A stretch of DNA of 64,000 nucleotides from Akkermansiaceae bacterium (GTDB lineage: Bacteria; Verrucomicrobiota; Verrucomicrobiia; Verrucomicrobiales; Akkermansiaceae). The position numbers and the translations under genes are program-made. The stretch's first letter is position 1. Each line of letters starts with the position of its first letter. Of this stretch, positions 40,574 through 51,718 are shown one piece after another. Location of the stretch: positions 744,001-808,000 of the forward strand of contig JAGYIT010000007.1 in NCBI GenBank assembly GCA_018402445.1, written 5' to 3'. Under the pieces are notes generated by a model. It was not told the origin of the DNA. It saw nothing but the letters and a program-made list of their open reading frames with translations, and did no database searches.

Positions 40574-41455
40574 TCACCCCTTGGCGACCTTATCTAGGAT
40601 GCCGTTGACGAAGCGGCCTGAGTCGTTGGTGCCGAAGCGTTTTGCGAGCTCGATGGCCTCGTTGATGACGGCGTTGGGCGGGGTTTCCGTGCGGATCAGT
40701 TCGTAGGTGCCGAGGCGTAGGATGGCGCGATCCACGGGGTCGATGCGGGCGGGGGAGAAGTTCTCGACGATGGTGGCGAGTTTCGCGTCGATCTCCTCCT
40801 TCGCGGCGAGGATGGCGTCCACAAGTTTATCGGTGCGGGCACGGAGGGCGGCGATCTCGGATTTCGATTCGCGGAGTTTCGTCAGGTCTGCCTGCTCGGG
40901 GAAATTCTCGGGTTGCTCGACCATGCGGAGGCGGTCGGAGATGCGCTGGAGGCGGCGGACGGAGGCAGTGACAGGTTCAAGCTGAGGTTTGAGTGAGGGG
41001 AAATCGACGGCACCACGCAGGAACTGCTCGCGGTGGAAGGCGAGGTCGCTGTCGGTTTTGAAAAAGTTTTCGAGGGCGTGCGCGAACTCATCGGCGACGG
41101 AGGAGTCCTCGCCGATTTTGGGGAGCTTGCCGAGCTTCGAGAAGGCGAGGCTCCACGATGCCTCTAAGGCGAGGAGGCGGGTAAGAGCTGCCTTCAGGGA
41201 TTCCGCCTGAGGCAACGCGGTGAGGTGTGCGAGCGCGGGCCGCGAGCGCTCGACGAAGTCGGACAGCCTTTCCTCGCGGCCATGGGCGAGGTGGTGGACG
41301 GTGCGGAAAGTGGCGACCTGGAGATTGCGGCGGTCGGTTTCCGTGAGGAAATCCCAGAACGGGTCGCGCAAGGCAGCGGGATCCGCACCGCCCTCGAGAT
41401 CAGAGCAGTAGAGGAATTGGATGGCGGATTCCCTGATTTGCCTGCGGCTGGGCAT
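40574..41455 (-). CDS. nusB: Transcription antitermination factor NusB with a long central insertion
   Basis: 293 aa against 130-160 aa usually. The first helix SRRQIRESAIQFLYCSDLEGG is typical NusB. The C-terminal half (about 205-293: VDAILAAKEEIDAKLATIV, LRLGTYELIRTETPPNAVIN, EAIELAKRFGTNDSGRFVNG) is canonical. Between lie about 160 helical residues not normally present. NusB with NusE/S10 binds boxA of rRNA operons. It is followed closely by the ribH gene on the same strand (4 bases), the classic ribH-nusB neighbourhood. Function is probably retained; the insert is unexplained. Confidence 0.9.
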   Translation of the reverse strand: MPSRRQIRESAIQFLYCSDLEGGADPAALRDPFWDFLTETDRRNLQVATFRTVHHLAHGREERLSDFVERSRPALAHLTALPQAESLKAALTRLLALEASWSLAFSKLGKLPKIGEDSSVADEFAHALENFFKTDSDLAFHREQFLRGAVDFPSLKPQLEPVTASVRRLQRISDRLRMVEQPENFPEQADLTKLRESKSEIAALRARTDKLVDAILAAKEEIDAKLATIVENFSPARIDPVDRAILRLGTYELIRTETPPNAVINEAIELAKRFGTNDSGRFVNGILDKVAKG

Positions 41456-41459
41456 CTCT

Positions 41460-41966
41460 TTACTTGGTTTTCCGTTTGTCGTCCTTGGGCATCGATTTCA
41501 CGATCTCGGCGAAAACCTCGATGATGCCGGCTGCGGCGCGGGCGGCCTCGCGGCCCCGGTTCTTGGCGGCGGAGATGCAGCGGGCGTGGGCCTGCGTTTC
41601 GTCCTCCACCAACAGCACCTCGTGGATCACGGGGGTGAGGCTCTCCACGGCGAGGCTCAGGAGGCTTTCGGTGACGGAGGCGGCGACGAGATCCGCGTGG
41701 CCGGTGTCGCCGCGGATGATGAGGCCGAGGGCGATCACGCAGTTGAAAACCTCGCGGTCGAGGACGTTGGCGACGGTAACGGGAATTTCAAACGCGCCGG
41801 GGACGCGGATCAGGTCGATGCGGGCCATGGGCACGGTTTCGCCGAGTTCCTCGATGGCGTTCTCGACGAGGGCGTCGGTAAATTTTTCGTTGTATTTGGA
41901 GGCTACTATGCAGATCCGCACCTTGTGGCCGATGATCCGGGGCTTTGGCTGCAACGCGTTGGACAT
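41460..41966 (-). CDS. ribH: 6,7-dimethyl-8-ribityllumazine synthase
   Basis: 168 aa. It condenses a butanone phosphate with the pyrimidine amine in riboflavin synthesis. KVRICIVASKYNEKFTDALVE at the N-terminus, RVPGAFEIPVTV (about 54-65), and ALGLIIRGDTGHADLVAASV with the catalytic His are diagnostic. Partner nusB overlaps its operon downstream. The N-terminus is slightly extended. Confidence 0.95.
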   Translation of the reverse strand: MSNALQPKPRIIGHKVRICIVASKYNEKFTDALVENAIEELGETVPMARIDLIRVPGAFEIPVTVANVLDREVFNCVIALGLIIRGDTGHADLVAASVTESLLSLAVESLTPVIHEVLLVEDETQAHARCISAAKNRGREAARAAAGIIEVFAEIVKSMPKDDKRKTK

Positions 41967-42139
41967 GCGCTGGCTATGGGGGGGCTTTGGGGAAATGTCA
42001 ACCGGCGGGCTGAAAAATGCCGATTTGGGTGCGCGGAGCCGGTTTGGGCTTTACGCAGCGGCGGGGGCGGCTAAACACATCCCGCCGCCACCCGGAATGG
42101 AGCATGGCGGGAAAACCAACCATCCCCAAATCAACCACC

Positions 42140-42559
42140 ATGGACATCCAAATCGCCACTCTTTGTGACTTCGCGGCCGACTACAACGGCAAGCTTGTCA
42201 TTTCCGGAACCTTCGACACACTTGCTGCCCGCGCGCTGCCGGTGGTGCATCCCGCCTGCGCCCTGGCGCTGCGTTTCTGCTTCACGCCGGAGGATGCGGG
42301 CCGTCACAAGCTCTCGATCAACATTATCAACGAGGACGGCGAATCGCTCGATCCGAACAATATGCCGATCCAGCCGGAGTTCGACGTGCAGCTTCCCAAG
42401 GGCATGCCGTTTCTCACGCGCAACATCGTGATGAACCTCCAGGGCCTACGTTTCCCTGAGGATGGCATCTACTCGATCGACATCGGCTGCGATGACGAGG
42501 TGCTCATCCGCCTGCCGCTGCGTGTGGTGAAGGTGAACGCCGAAGGCAAGCCCGAGTAA
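42140..42559 (+). CDS. DUF6941-type conserved protein
   Basis: 139 aa from ATG 42140. All-beta looking, beginning IQIATLCDFAADYNGKLVI and SGTFDTL, ending in GIYSIDIGCDDEVLIRLPLRVVK. I take it as the small DUF6941 group of verrucomicrobial proteins, from memory; no function known. A good terminator follows. Confidence 0.7.
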   Translation: MDIQIATLCDFAADYNGKLVISGTFDTLAARALPVVHPACALALRFCFTPEDAGRHKLSINIINEDGESLDPNNMPIQPEFDVQLPKGMPFLTRNIVMNLQGLRFPEDGIYSIDIGCDDEVLIRLPLRVVKVNAEGKPE

Positions 42560-42578
42560 TCGTCTCCGCTGATTTCAC

Positions 42579-42612
42579 AAAACGCCATCCCGAGCGCGGG
42601 GTGGCGTTTTTT
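42579..42612 (+). terminator. Rho-independent terminator
   Basis: ACGCCATCCC pairs with GGGGTGGCGT (one G-U), loop of 6, followed by TTTTTT. It lies 20 bases after the stop of the 42140 gene. Confidence 0.8.
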
Positions 42613-42660
42613 CGTGAATGAAGTGTTGCGCGGTGGGTTTGGCGGGCTTTGCTGGACGGT

Positions 42661-43458
42661 ATGAGAATGATGTTCGATTGTGCGATGGTGACGGGGGCTT
42701 CGGCGGGGCTGGGAGAGGAGTTCGCCCGGCAGCTGGCGGGGAGTGTGGGGAAGCTGGTAATTGTCGCGAGGCGCGCGGAAAGGCTGGAGCGGATCGCAGA
42801 GGAGCTGCGTGGGAGTTCCCCCCGAACGGCGGTGATGGTGATTGCGGCGGATCTCGCGGAACCACGCGACCGAGTGGAGGCGATGGAAAAAGCGGCGGCG
42901 GCGGGCTTCGCGCCAGATCTACTGGTGAACAATGCGGGCTTGGGTGATTACGGTGAGTTCGTGACGGCGGCTTGGCCGAGCCTGGAGGCGATGCTGAAGG
43001 TGAACATCGAGGCTCTGACACATTTGAGCCATCTCGCCGCGCCGCACATGATCCGGCGGGGCGGGGGAGGTGTTCTGAATGTTTCCTCGCTCGCAAGCAC
43101 GCTGCCGATCCCCGATTTCGCGGTCTATGCGGCGACGAAGGCATACGTGAGCAGTTTTTCCGAGGCGCTGCGCATCGAGCTGCGGGAGCATGGCGTGCGG
43201 GTCATGTCGCTGTGCCCCGGGCCGGTAAAAACGGAGTTCGGTGAGATCGCACGGAGGCAAGGCAGCGCGGAAGGCATGCCGGCGCACGCGCTTTTCTATG
43301 TGCCGAAGGAACAGGTCGTAGCTGAGGCTCTGCGTGGCATGGAGCGAGACAGCGCGAGAGTTTTCCCTAGCCTAAAAATTGCAGCGATGGGTCTGGCTAT
43401 CGGAGCTTTGCCGCTTTTTCTCCTGCGTCTTGTGATGGCGCAACGTCCCAGAAGGTGA
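42661..43458 (+). CDS. Short-chain dehydrogenase/reductase
   Basis: 265 aa from ATG 42661. Rossmann motif TGASAGLGEEFARQL (about 10-24), NNAG (NNAGLGDYG), the catalytic Ser in LNVSSLAS, and YAATKAYV (YxxxK). The hydrophobic C-terminus IAAMGLAIGALPLFLLRLVMAQ suggests a membrane-anchored short-chain reductase; substrate unknown. Confidence 0.9.
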   Translation: MRMMFDCAMVTGASAGLGEEFARQLAGSVGKLVIVARRAERLERIAEELRGSSPRTAVMVIAADLAEPRDRVEAMEKAAAAGFAPDLLVNNAGLGDYGEFVTAAWPSLEAMLKVNIEALTHLSHLAAPHMIRRGGGGVLNVSSLASTLPIPDFAVYAATKAYVSSFSEALRIELREHGVRVMSLCPGPVKTEFGEIARRQGSAEGMPAHALFYVPKEQVVAEALRGMERDSARVFPSLKIAAMGLAIGALPLFLLRLVMAQRPRR

Positions 43459-43479
43459 AGCCCTTGACTGCTTAATGAC

Positions 43480-44283
43480 ATGGATGAGAAAAATGAGAGT
43501 CAGCCCGCAGTAGGAACAAAAAGCAGGATTGAGAAATCCGTGATCGGCCTGCTGCTTTTCACCGCGTATGGCATCGCGCTTGTTTTGATTGTCGGCGGGG
43601 GGATGATCCACCGGAAAGATGCGGACGATGTGCCGGTGCCTATCGTATATGAGACTCCTCCAGTAGCTATGGAACCTGCAGCGCTCGTAGCGCTGGAAGC
43701 GTTCTACGAGGCACCGGGTCTCGCTGCAAAGGCGGCGCTTGTCTATGACGGCGAGCGCGTATTGCCGATGATGCGGGACTATCATGAAACGCGCGGTCAT
43801 CCGTTGCCTACGCTCGGAAGAGTTTCGCCGGGACAAGCCGCAGAATTCGATGGGAAGCCGATGGTGTTGTTCGAGGTCGAGCCTTTTTCCGGCCCGAAGT
43901 ATTTCGTCGCGATGGTCTGGGACGGGCGGCGCTTCGCGGTGGATTGGGAAAGCATGACCTGCTACGGCACAATGGATTGGATGGAGTTCACCGATGCTCA
44001 ACCCAGCGCTTCCCAGACGATGCGGGTGTTCGTCCGCGAGGCGAGGGAAATGCTGCCACCTCCGGGTGTGGGGGGAATGAGGGCCTTTTTTCAGGTTGAG
44101 CACCGCGATGATCCCCAGCCCCTCGTGGCCACCGCCGCCGATGATCTGGTGGAAACGCTCCGGGCTCTCACAACAGGCCGGCGGACTCCGGTCATCCTCG
44201 AGATGGCATGGGAAAGGCCTGCTTCTGGCCAGCCGCCGATCCTTTCGATACGGAAACTGGTGGCGGAGGGATGGAGTCAGTAA
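43480..44283 (+). CDS. Single-pass membrane protein of unknown function
   Basis: 267 aa. Residues 19-42 form one transmembrane helix (SVIGLLLFTAYGIALVLIVG), with the bulk presumably outside. No recognisable domain; contains LVALEAFYEAPGLAAKAALV, EPFSGPKYFVAMVWDGRRF and a YGTMDWMEF stretch. Unknown family; not placed in an operon, since the next gene has its own gap. Confidence 0.6.
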   Translation: MDEKNESQPAVGTKSRIEKSVIGLLLFTAYGIALVLIVGGGMIHRKDADDVPVPIVYETPPVAMEPAALVALEAFYEAPGLAAKAALVYDGERVLPMMRDYHETRGHPLPTLGRVSPGQAAEFDGKPMVLFEVEPFSGPKYFVAMVWDGRRFAVDWESMTCYGTMDWMEFTDAQPSASQTMRVFVREAREMLPPPGVGGMRAFFQVEHRDDPQPLVATAADDLVETLRALTTGRRTPVILEMAWERPASGQPPILSIRKLVAEGWSQ

Positions 44284-44374
44284 TTTAGGCGGCGTGCGGG
44301 AGCTGCGAAATTGTCACGGATCCCACTTACAATTTTCTTGGCATCGCGATTCCCATTTCTAGCATTATAACTAC

Positions 44375-45575
44375 ATGCAGCACAAAGAATCGGCGGGGAG
44401 AACATTCAGCTTATGCCTACTTTTGGCGCTTGTTTTTCCGATTCATGCCTCCGCTTCGGATGGCGATCTTTTTCGGTTGGTGGAAAAAGACGTACACACG
44501 GTTTCCTGCTTGTGCGTCTCATGTGGCTCGTCCGCAGAGGTCAATACTGCCGCGACCTTTGAGGTGTCATCGGGAGGTGGCGCGTTCGGCGGTTTGGGAC
44601 TTATGGTCGCCCCTTCGTCGGGTAACTTTCAGATCGTCCTGAATCCCAATGCAAGCCTTGCGGGAAACGCGCCAGCGCTGGCGGCTTTTCAGCGGGCCGC
44701 GGCCACATGGGAGAGTATCATCTCCAACCCCATCGTTGTGAATCTTGACGTCGGTCTTGAGGTATTAGCTGCGAATGTCCTTGGCTCGGCCAGTGCCGTG
44801 ATTCTTGAAGCGGGTTATGACACGATCCGCAACCAGATGATCGCTTCCGCGTCATCCGAAGCGGACGATGGGATTGTCGCCGCGTTGCCTACTTTCGCGC
44901 AGTCCAGCTTTTCGTTACCAGCTGGATTCTCCATCGGAACCAAGCTCTCGGCTACCAAGGCGAATCTGAAGGCGATGGGCATCACGGGGCTTGATAACCA
45001 GTTCGGCAGCAACGACGCTACAATTCGTTTTAACTCGAACTTTGCTTTCGATTACGATAATTCTGATGGAGTGAGTTCTGGGTTTTTTGATTTTGAAAGC
45101 GTGGCGCTGCACGAGATTGGGCATGCGCTTGGCTTCATGTCGAGCGTGGACTGACGTGGATCAGTTGGTGAACCAGAACCTCACCGGCGAGGTTTCCCCC
45201 TTTGTGCTCGACCTTTTCCGTTTCGCGGATGGGGAGCAACCCGGCGACGCAGCAGCCTTCACGGCGGCCACGCGTTCGCTCAGCTCGAATACTGCGGCGG
45301 TATATTCGGACACCGATCTGGTGGGCGCGATGTCCACGGGAGCCTTTACCGGCGATGGCAGGCAGGCGAGCCACTGGAAGGACAACGATCTCACGGGGGT
45401 TTTGATCGGAACGATGGACCCCACGCTGGCGCCCCAGCAGGTTCTCGGGTTGAGCTTACTCGACCTTCGCGCGTTCGACCTGATCGGCTACGACATCGCT
45501 TTTGTTCCAGAACCATCGTCGCTCGCGCTCGTGCTGGCGGGGCTGCTGCTCTGCTATCGCCGTCGGCGCGGATGA
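44375..45575 (+). pseudogene. PEP-CTERM zinc metalloprotease, frameshifted
   Basis: A signal peptide (SLCLLLALVFPIHASA) is followed by an N-terminal domain and the zinc motif HEIGHALGFM at about residue 248, of the NF038122-type HExxHxxGF fold. It then runs into a TGA at 45152-45154. In the next frame (45152 onward) it continues DVDQLVNQNLTGEVSP, a further metalloprotease part, and the PEP-CTERM tail VPEPSSLALVLAGLLL plus RRRR. The exosortase/PEP-CTERM tail targets it to the outer surface. One extra T at 45152 explains the shift; corrected length is about 399 aa. Confidence 0.85.
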
Positions 45576-45739
45576 TTGGCTTCCCTTTTCCCGTGAGGGC
45601 GTTATCCTTCGCCCGTGCGTTCGCCATCCCTCATTGTTTCTTGTATCTGTCGCGGCGGTGGTTTTCGCTTGCACGCCGATTGGGTCGCCGCCGGGCGCGG
45701 CTGCTTCCCGCGGGTGAACTATCATTATCAACGCCTGCA

Positions 45740-46144
45740 ATGAACCCCATTTCTCACGGCAGCCCGGGAAACGACCTGACGGTGCTGGAGTCGGGTGTTC
45801 ATTATGTGTGCCAGCGCTGCAATGCCTGCTGCCAATGGCCCGGCGATGTGCGGGTTTCCGATCATGAAATCACGCAAATCGCGGATTTTCTCGGGATGGC
45901 GGAGAGCGATTTTATCTCCCGCTACACCCGGCTGCGGACGAACCGGACGGGGCTTTCCTTAGTGGAAAAGGAAAACCACGAATGCGTGATGCTGGAAAAC
46001 GGCGGCTGCCGCATCCATCCCGTGAAGCCTTCGCAATGCGCGGGCTTCCCGAACAAATGGAACTTCCCGGGTTGGCGCGGGATCTGCCGGGCGATCCCTG
46101 TTCCCGTGCCTAACACGCTCGGCGGAAAAAATTCGTCTCCCTGA
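45740..46144 (+). CDS. YkgJ-type cysteine-cluster protein
   Basis: 134 aa from ATG 45740. YVCQRCNACCQWPGDV (about 24-39), CVMLENGGCRIHPVKPSQC and a late RGIC carry the seven to eight Cys of the Fe-S or zinc YkgJ/UPF0153 family. Biochemical role unknown in general. No partner gene is close. Confidence 0.8.
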   Translation: MNPISHGSPGNDLTVLESGVHYVCQRCNACCQWPGDVRVSDHEITQIADFLGMAESDFISRYTRLRTNRTGLSLVEKENHECVMLENGGCRIHPVKPSQCAGFPNKWNFPGWRGICRAIPVPVPNTLGGKNSSP

Positions 46145-46221
46145 TATGGTTATGATTGGCAAGCGAACGGGGAATGTGCGAAAACCAATCCTGAGGGACT
46201 TAATTAGAAAAACCAAAACCC

Positions 46222-47802
46222 ATGCCGAATAAGCTCAAATCCAGCAATCCGCGGATCCTGATCGTGACGCCGGAGATCACTTACCTGCCCGCTGGCATGG
46301 GAAATATGGCGCAGCGGATGTCGGCCAAGGCGGGCGGCCTCGCGGATGTTTCCGCCTCGCTGGTCTCCGCCTTGTTCAACCTCGGCGCGGATGTCCACGT
46401 GGCGATGCCGAACTACCGCAAGCTCTTCCAGGGAGACGTTTTCAACCTCCACGAGAAGGAGCTGAAGAAATATCATGAGGTGCTTCCCGAGGCGCACATC
46501 CACCTCGCGGAAGACCGCATTTTCTACTACCGTGATCGGGTTTACAGCAATCAGTCCGACGAGGCGATGCGCATCGCGATGGTGTTCCAGCGAGAGGTGA
46601 TCAACCACATCGTGCCCAAGGCACGGCCCGACCTGATTCATTGCAACGACTGGATGACGGCGCTGATCCCGGCGATGGCGAAGCGGCGCGGCATCAAAAG
46701 CCTTTTCACCGTGCACAACATCCATACCCGGCAGGTGATGCTTCAGCAGGCGGAGGAAACGGGGATCGACGCCGCAGAGTTCTGGATGAACCTCTATTTC
46801 ACCCAGAACCCGGTTCATTATTTCCACGCCCGCTCGAACGTGCTGGTGGATCTGCTCACTTCCGGCATCTTCGCCTCGCACTTCATCAACACGGTCAGCC
46901 CGCGCTTCCTCTGGGAGATCGTGGAGGGATGGCACTCGGTCGTGCCATCGTCCGTGCGCGAGCAGATCCGCAACAAATACCACGCGGGCTGCGCCTCCGG
47001 CATCCTCAACGCGCCGGACGTTTCCTACAGCCCGATAACGGATGACGCCCTCGTCCAGAACTTCAGTGCAAAGGATTTCCGCAAGGGTAAATGTGCGAAT
47101 AAGGGAGCCTTTCAACGGGAGCTTGGACTCGAGATCAATGGTGACGCGCCGCTCTTTTTCTGGCCCTCGCGCCTCGATCCGGTTCAAAAAGGACCCCAGC
47201 TCGTAACCGATATCTTGTTGAAAATGGTCTCTGATTACTGGGATCGCGGTCTTCAGGTTGCGGTCGTGGCAAACGGCCCACATGAGATCCATTTCAAGAA
47301 AATCATATCCGATCATGCTCTCTCGAAACGCGTGGCCATCGTCGATTTCGACGAGCGCCTCTCGCGCCTCGGCTACGCGGGATCGGATTTCATGCTGATG
47401 CCCTCGCTGTTCGAGCCGTGCGGTCTGCCGCAGATGACGGCGCCGCTTTACGGCTCGCTGCCCATCGTCCATGGCACCGGCGGGCTCTACGACACCATCC
47501 GCCCGATGGACATCGACAACGATACGGGCAACGGCTTCCGCTTCGACCACTACGACCCTGGCGCGCTGCGCTGGGGTGTGGACCGCGCGATGGATTTCCA
47601 CGGCTTGCCTGCGGAAACGAAAGACCCGCAGATCCGCCGCGTGATGAAAGAGAGCGCAAAGGAGTTCAGCCACGAGGAGGTCGCCCGCCGCTATATCGAG
47701 ATCTATGAGCAGATGCTCGCGCGGCCGCTGGTGGAGAAGGAGGCAGGTGAGGATCTGAACGGCTTGCGGGCACCGGATTACTCGTTCCTGCCGAATTCAT
47801 GA
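46222..47802 (+). CDS. glgA: Glycogen synthase (GT5)
   Basis: 526 aa, slightly long for GlgA. It uses ADP- or UDP-glucose to extend alpha-1,4 glucan. N-terminal KAGGLADVSASLVSALFNLG (about 36-55), GT-B fold, DLIHCNDWMTALI, LFTVHNIHTRQ, the C-terminal FMLMPSLFEPCGLPQMTAPL (nucleotide-sugar site) and VHGTGGLYDTI. The 3' end overlaps pdeM by 137 bp in the opposite sense. Confidence 0.93.
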   Translation: MPNKLKSSNPRILIVTPEITYLPAGMGNMAQRMSAKAGGLADVSASLVSALFNLGADVHVAMPNYRKLFQGDVFNLHEKELKKYHEVLPEAHIHLAEDRIFYYRDRVYSNQSDEAMRIAMVFQREVINHIVPKARPDLIHCNDWMTALIPAMAKRRGIKSLFTVHNIHTRQVMLQQAEETGIDAAEFWMNLYFTQNPVHYFHARSNVLVDLLTSGIFASHFINTVSPRFLWEIVEGWHSVVPSSVREQIRNKYHAGCASGILNAPDVSYSPITDDALVQNFSAKDFRKGKCANKGAFQRELGLEINGDAPLFFWPSRLDPVQKGPQLVTDILLKMVSDYWDRGLQVAVVANGPHEIHFKKIISDHALSKRVAIVDFDERLSRLGYAGSDFMLMPSLFEPCGLPQMTAPLYGSLPIVHGTGGLYDTIRPMDIDNDTGNGFRFDHYDPGALRWGVDRAMDFHGLPAETKDPQIRRVMKESAKEFSHEEVARRYIEIYEQMLARPLVEKEAGEDLNGLRAPDYSFLPNS

Positions 47803-48475
47803 TCCATGATCCGCGCTTTTTCCCCAACAGCCCGTCCGGGACTTCGATCACCGCGCCGTTGTGGGTCACGAAAAAGCGGTCGCCCTTGGCGGGTTTCACG
47901 ATGTGCCCGCCGGTGAAGCTGCCGAAGGCAGGAAGTGTGAGGATGTTTCCGCCGAGGTGGAAACAAGGCATCCGCAGGGAGGTGTTGCGGCCATCAGGGA
48001 TGCGCAAAACGGGATGTATGTGGCCGCAAAGATTGGCCTTTCCTGCGGCCGCATCATCTGGCTTGTGCACGATGCGCAGGTCGCCGATGTCGAGATGTCC
48101 GGCTCGGGGGATTGCCTCCGGCATCATCCTGATCTTGCGGTCGTGGTTTCCGCTAACGAGGGTGAACGGGATGGCGATCCCATCGAGAAAAGCCATGAAC
48201 GAGTCGATCACGCCATCGCCCGAGCCGGCGTCCGAGTGGAAAAGATCGCCGGCGATGACGAGGCGGTCGGGACGGTGCTCTGCGATGAGCTTCACGAGGC
48301 GGTCGAGATCGCGGGCGGTATCGCCCTCCGGCACGGGCAGGCCGTGGGCGCGGAAGGCCGCAGCTTTGCCTAGGTGTAGATCCGCCGCGACGAGATAAGT
48401 TTCCTCCGCCAACACCAGCAGCGCGGCGTCCGGGAGGAGACGTAGCGGTAGGCGGGAAAAATTTTCAATCAGCAT
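47666..48475 (-). CDS. pdeM: Ligase-associated DNA damage response endonuclease PdeM
   Basis: 269 aa from ATG 48475. Metallophosphoesterase motifs: ADLHLGKAAAFRAHGLPVP (D-x-H), VIAGDLFHSDAG (GDxxH), LVSGNHDRK (GNHD) and LCGHIHPV (GHxH). PdeM genes usually sit with ATP ligase and helicase lhr in a DNA repair cluster; those partners are not here. The C-terminal ~35 residues (after VPDGLLGKKRGS) look like antisense reading of glgA and are not typical. Confidence 0.88.
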   Translation of the reverse strand: MLIENFSRLPLRLLPDAALLVLAEETYLVAADLHLGKAAAFRAHGLPVPEGDTARDLDRLVKLIAEHRPDRLVIAGDLFHSDAGSGDGVIDSFMAFLDGIAIPFTLVSGNHDRKIRMMPEAIPRAGHLDIGDLRIVHKPDDAAAGKANLCGHIHPVLRIPDGRNTSLRMPCFHLGGNILTLPAFGSFTGGHIVKPAKGDRFFVTHNGAVIEVPDGLLGKKRGSWIMNSAGTSNPVPASRSDPHLPPSPPAAARASAHRSRYSGGRPPRG

Positions 48476-48895
48476 GGCGGGCGGCGGATTTCTAACGCGG
48501 CGCGCTGGAACGGACAAGGGCGTTCGAGGCGAGTGCGTATTTGAAAGGGAAACCGTTCGCCTTAGATTCTCGGTTGAATCTCCATCCTGATTTAACCTAA
48601 ATACCGCAGTTGGGTATCAATTTTTCACCGCAGAGTCGCAGAGGTCGCAAAGGAACGCAGAGCCTTGCATGTGGGAAGATAGAAAATTTGGAAAAACGAT
48701 GGAACTGCATGGTTCACCCAATGGGTGAAATGGAATTGCCGTGAAAAATGCCCTGCACTATCCCGAAACACAAACTCTTCTCAGCGTTCCCTCTGCGACC
48801 TCTGCGCCTTTGCGGTGAAAATCTTCGTTTGAACTGCGGATTTTAGGTTTAATGTGGCGCGGCGCGGCGGCGGGTGGTTTGCTTCCGGCGCGAAC
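48476..48895. other. Gap between pdeM and nadE
   Basis: About 420 bases with no gene; half is the inverted-repeat element at 48622-48820. The promoter of nadE should lie at 48821-48895. Confidence 0.5.
48622..48820. repeat. Inverted-repeat element, CACCGCAGAG family, no gene
   Basis: Left arm 48622-48662 (TTTTCACCGCAGAGTCGCAG...) and right arm 48781-48820 are inverted copies of about 40 bp with mismatches. Internally it holds a perfect palindrome TTCACCCA-A-TGGGTGAA at 48713-48729. Confidence 0.65.
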
Positions 48896-50524
<1,629 letters not shown>

Positions 50525-50553
50525 GCAGCTGGGGCAGGCCGCCGCCGCATCCT

Positions 50554-51597
50554 TTACCCGGGCTGTTGTTGTGAGATGCAATGCAAAGTTCCGCCTTCTT
50601 GGACGAGATCCAGGCAGTCGATGGGGATGATCTGGCGGCCTGCGAATTGTTCGGCGATGATGCCGAGCGCGCGGTCATCGTTTTTCCGCTGGCGGAAGGT
50701 GGGGACGAGGACGGCGTGGTTGAGGATGAGGAAATTCACATAGGAGGCGGGGAGGACGGGCAGCCGCCAGCCGGGGATCTCGCAGGCCTGCGGGAGGTGA
50801 ATGGGGAGGATTTCGTAAGGCCGTCCGGCAGGGGTGAGGAAATTTTTCAGGCGGTGGGTGTTGTCGGTGAGGGGATCGTGGTTCGGTGAGGATGAGTCCG
50901 GTTCGTGGCAGGCGAGGAGGGTGTCCTCATTCGTGAAACGCGCGAGGTCGTCGATGTGGCCGTCGGTGTCATCGCCCTCGATGCCTTTTTCCAACCAGAG
51001 GATTTCGGTGACGCCGAGGGTGTCGCGGAGTTTCTGTTCGGTCTCTTCGCGGGAGAGGTGAGGGTTGCGGTTGGCGTTGAGCAGGACGGCCTCGGTGGTG
51101 AGGAGTTGGCCGCGCCCGTTGACCTCGATCGCGCCGCCTTCGAGGATCATGCCGCCTTTGAAAAGTGGTAGGCCAAGGGCGGCGGCGATGCGTCCGGGTA
51201 TCGCGTTGTCGAGATCCCAGGGGCCGAACTTTCCGCCCCAGGCGTTGAACTCCCAGTCGGTGACGGCGATTTCTCCGGTCGGATTTTTCACAAAGATGGG
51301 GCCGTGGTCGCGGCACCAGACGTCGTTGTTGGGGTGGTCGAAAAGCTGGACGTTGGCGGGATCTGCCTTGGCGCGGTTGCAGGCGGCGGCGATGGCTTGG
51401 TGGGATGCGCCGGGCGCGTTGATGCGGACGGTTTGCGTGTGCGAGATAGCGGCGGCGATCTCCGCGAACTTCGCGTGGATGAGGTCGCGTTTCTCGCCGC
51501 CCCAATGGCGCGGATCGTCCACCGGCCAGGAAAGCCAGATGGCGCTTTGCGGGGTCCATTCGGCGGGCATGGCGTAACCGGATTGTGCGGGAGTCAT
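50554..51597 (-). CDS. aguA: Agmatine deiminase
   Basis: 347 aa from ATG 51597. Porphyromonas-type peptidyl-arginine/agmatine deiminase: VWCRDHGPIFV (about 80-90), FNAWGGKFGPWD, DDTDGHIDDLARF and the C-terminal Cys in EGGTLHCISQQQPG, the nucleophile of the GxGGIHC-like motif. It converts agmatine to N-carbamoylputrescine; the amidase partner aguB is not adjacent. It is convergent with nadE, 29 bases apart. Confidence 0.88.
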   Translation of the reverse strand: MTPAQSGYAMPAEWTPQSAIWLSWPVDDPRHWGGEKRDLIHAKFAEIAAAISHTQTVRINAPGASHQAIAAACNRAKADPANVQLFDHPNNDVWCRDHGPIFVKNPTGEIAVTDWEFNAWGGKFGPWDLDNAIPGRIAAALGLPLFKGGMILEGGAIEVNGRGQLLTTEAVLLNANRNPHLSREETEQKLRDTLGVTEILWLEKGIEGDDTDGHIDDLARFTNEDTLLACHEPDSSSPNHDPLTDNTHRLKNFLTPAGRPYEILPIHLPQACEIPGWRLPVLPASYVNFLILNHAVLVPTFRQRKNDDRALGIIAEQFAGRQIIPIDCLDLVQEGGTLHCISQQQPG

Positions 51598-51718
51598 GGG
51601 CGGGAACTTCCTGTTTCGCGCGGCGGACTTCAATCCCAACCTGCGTCCGCAGTTTCTTTCGCTACCGATAATTCCATTGCATTTCCGGAGGGCGGCGGGT
51701 GATAGTCACTGCAACGTC

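Noticed and set aside
45152..45160. Programmed +1 frameshift at TGA C in the metalloprotease
   Set aside because: The P-site codon GAC cannot re-pair with ACT, and no upstream Shine-Dalgarno-like stimulator is evident.
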